Below are positions 62,065 through 64,000 of a stretch of DNA of 64,000 bases, in pieces (position 1 is the first letter of the stretch; every line of letters starts with the position of its first letter). This DNA is from CAWBQO01 sp963790965 (GTDB lineage Bacteria; Bacteroidota; Rhodothermia; Rhodothermales; DASSAV01). The stretch covers positions 434,001-498,000 of the forward strand of contig CAWBQO010000003.1 in NCBI GenBank assembly GCA_963790965.1, in the 5' to 3' direction. The notes under the pieces were generated by a model. It did not search any database, was not told the origin of the DNA, and saw only the letters and a program-made list of their open reading frames with translations. The position numbers and the translations under genes were made by a program.

Positions 62065-63680
62065 GGTACACCATCCATGTTGGCGTTTGGAATGCCACAG
62101 TTAGCGGAAAAGGCGCGGCCGGGAAGGGACGCTCCCGTACCACGAAGTCGATGTCGACGCTGTCGGAGACTGCTTTCCAGTACGCGGGTGAGAGGCTGCT
62201 GTAGGCGCTGTCGAGCAGCGCGAGGTGGGGCGCTCCGCCCCGCTTCGGCAGTGGGGCCGGTGCGACGAGCGAGAGGCGCTGCAACCACGAATGCATCTGA
62301 TCGTCACGGAAAGGGAAAGACTTGAAGTTGACGATGATGGCGCGCTGCGCGCGGCTTCGAAAGGTCGAGTTGGACGGTGGCACGGCGAAAACGGCGTCTA
62401 TAGGCGCGTTCTCTTTCGCCCAGCCTTCTACCTTCGTCAGGTCAGATGATGCGGATCGGAACGGCTCGACCCGGCGGTAGAACGGTCCGCCCGGTAAGAT
62501 GCCGACGAGAACCAGAGCGACGAGAGCAAACGCTGCGATCACGGTCCCGGTGCTGTTGCGCGTCAGCCGGTCGGTCCAACGGTGCAGGTTGCGCGGCATG
62601 ATCGTCGCGCCCGCTCCGGCAACGGCTATGAGGAAGAGGACCTTGGCCCAAACCGTCAGCTTGAAGAGCTGCAACTTGGCCACGGCCAGGACCGGAACGA
62701 CCTCCGTAAAGAAGGCTGCCAGTACGCACAACGCGCCAATGATTAGCAGCGAACGTCGAAACAAAGGCTCATGCGCCAGTTGCTCCCTGCCTCGGAGCCA
62801 CATGAACGAGGCAATACCCGCCGCGCCAAGCGCTCCAAAGAGAACCCAGGATCGCTGGGAGAAGGAGAGGAGCAGATTAATGATGCGGCAGGCGAAAGGC
62901 GGATATTATATAAAAGGTGTCCGGCCCTGTACCCGCCGAAGGTTCAGGACCGAGCTGCTCGAGCGCGATCGGCACAAGCATCGGGAGCGCAGCGATCAGG
63001 TAGCTTGCCGAAAAGGTCCAGAGCGGCTTCCAGACCTGCGCCCGATGGCTGCGCCGGACAAACATCGACAGGAGGTAGGCACCGAGGATGAGCGCTGTTT
63101 GCATTCCAACCAGCGCCTGAAACCACGTAGAGATTCCGAGGAGTACACCGGCCGTCACGACGCGCCGGTCCATGAAGAACGCGAAAGCCCAGACGGCGGG
63201 CACGACCGCTATTGTACTCGGGCCGAGGAGATTTCCCGCGAGGTCGTTCGCCCCAAGCGTCCAGGTGGGCGTCAGTACGAGCGCGGCGAAGGTCGCGGCG
63301 GCCGCTGCAGTGCGGTCGCGCGTAAAACCAAGGGCGATCCGGAATACGCCGGCGGCAATCAGGACCCATGTGGCAATATGCAGGAGCAGCACCGCGCTCC
63401 AGGGCGGCATGACGAGCGCCAATCCTTCGATCAGCCACGCGGAGTAGGCCCGGACACTGATACCCTGCCCAAGCTGCTGCACGAACAGGTCGTTGTTGAA
63501 GAGCGCCGGGTCGAGCAGATGCATCACGTACGGCAGGATCTCGTCCTGATCTCCCGTTGCGTAGAGATACCCGAACCTTACAAAGCCCGCCAAGACGGTC
63601 GCTGCCAGGACAAGAAACGATGCCTGCCCGCCCGCTGCCGAGGGCGTGTTCTGCAGGGAAGGCCGTGTCACTTCCTCCAT
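62048..63680 (-). pseudogene. Frameshifted polytopic membrane protein, DUF6798-like
   Basis: Two minus-strand frames read as halves of one protein. The first, 63680 to 62877 (267 residues), ends with FYIISAFRLPHH then a stop. The second continues in another frame with INLLLSFSQRSWVLFGALGA, runs past MWLRGREQ and ends at 62048. Removing one T near 62877 restores a continuous frame (PHHNLLLSFSQ). N-terminal helices, DQDEILPYVMHLLDPALF, and the FR-PHH motif suggest a DUF6798-type surface-glycan membrane protein. It overlaps the GNAT-like gene by 13 nt. The shift may be real or a sequence error. Confidence 0.7.
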
Positions 63681-64000
63681 AGTCGCCTCTGTAGCGCACG
63701 CGCCTTCTCCAATAGACGCAGTTCAGGGCGCATGACCTTCTCGACACCGAAGTAAGGCGTCAATGTACCTCCGAAATGTCGCTTGAACTCGGCAATGGAT
63801 GGCGTATTCGCGCCGAGATAATCCATGGTATGCACGCCGGACGCGGCGAGTAGGGGGATCGCTTGTCCCAGCAGCACGGTCATGGCCGGGCCGGGTACGC
63901 TGCCCCCGACCCAGTAAAAGGCTTCGCCTTCGCCAACGAGAACGGCAAGAGCGGCTTCCGGCGAGGCCTCTCGATCCGCTCGCAATGTGAATATGCGGGC
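63668..64000 (-). CDS. GNAT/FemAB-like acyltransferase, 5' end beyond window
   Basis: Only the C-terminal about 110 residues are present; the frame is open to base 64000. Visible features are ALAVLVGEGEAFYWVGGSV, DYLGANTPSIAEFKRHFGG and LTPYFGVEKVMRPEL. The pattern D..GAN...I..FK..FGG is typical of GNAT/FemAB-like proteins in glycan clusters. Its stop overlaps the next (frameshifted) gene by 13 nt. Confidence 0.6.
   Translation of the reverse strand, partial: ARIFTLRADREASPEAALAVLVGEGEAFYWVGGSVPGPAMTVLLGQAIPLLAASGVHTMDYLGANTPSIAEFKRHFGGTLTPYFGVEKVMRPELRLLEKARALQRRLWRK

Noticed and set aside
62442..62729. Possible separate small gene in the glycan block
   Set aside because: It overlaps the frameshifted membrane protein in another frame and has no family pattern.

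Overview
The window is GC-rich, gene-dense bacterial chromosome from a Gram-negative-type cell: there are lipoprotein signal peptides, an outer-membrane beta-barrel candidate and a flippase/glycan gene block. The L21 protein, the octaheme cytochrome, the bacilliredoxin and the order of the amino-acid genes look most like the Bacteroidota/Rhodothermota side of the tree. That placement is an inference from protein style, not a database match. No phage, integrase, transposase or CRISPR array was seen, and most of the window is housekeeping.

Layout. 1-2.9 kb: two multiheme c-type cytochromes, translationally coupled, the upstream one an octaheme Otr-type protein. 3.2-6.4 kb: acyl-CoA ligase, M48 metalloprotease lipoprotein, small membrane protein. 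6.7-7.4 kb: non-coding block with three tandem copies of a ~174-nt repeat; a fourth, inverted copy lies at 25.3 kb. 7.4-10.7 kb: NmrA-like reductase, YihY-type membrane protein, and a HipA-like kinase coupled to a DUF3037-type gene. 11.3-16.8 kb: two small proteins, a DegP/HtrA protease, a dipeptide epimerase, an M23 peptidase and tRNA-Asp. The protease, epimerase and peptidase point to envelope and peptidoglycan turnover. 17.3-21.9 kb: the two halves of a heterodimeric ABC exporter with a ribonuclease Z gene between them. 22.1-25.0 kb: outer-membrane-type barrel, large lipoprotein, PPC/DUF296 protein.

25.7-45.4 kb is the metabolic core: ilvB-ilvN-ilvC-leuB-leuA-leuC-leuD-cimA-gltB-gltD-thrB-thrC, all on + with short gaps. 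LeuBCD can serve both the isopropylmalate (leucine) and citramalate (isoleucine) routes, and cimA sits in the same run. GltBD supplies glutamate for transamination, and ThrBC makes threonine. No ilvA, ilvD or ilvE is present in the window. Upstream of ilvB lie a possible promoter, a short ORF whose last 20 codons are packed with Ile/Leu/Val, and a nested hairpin, together suggesting attenuation.

45.4-52 kb: enoyl-CoA hydratase, a propeller-type sensor histidine kinase and, divergently, an S8 protease lipoprotein. 52.2-52.5 kb: one intact tRNA-Pro(GGG) followed by two degenerate tRNA-Pro-like copies, each with its own hairpin. 52.5-60.5 kb: fxsA, a class-V aminotransferase fold enzyme, rplU-rpmA, FAH-family hydrolase, threonine aldolase, mtgA, greA, an NlpC/P60 lipoprotein and a bacilliredoxin. 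60.5-64 kb: minus-strand surface-glycan block with a flippase, a large membrane protein broken by an apparent frameshift, and a partial GNAT/FemAB-like protein cut by the window edge.

No clearly new multi-gene system was found. The best leads are the structured repeat family, the ilv leader, the decayed tRNA-Pro array, the ABC-rnz-ABC arrangement with an altered RNase Z metal motif, and the HipA/DUF3037 pair.
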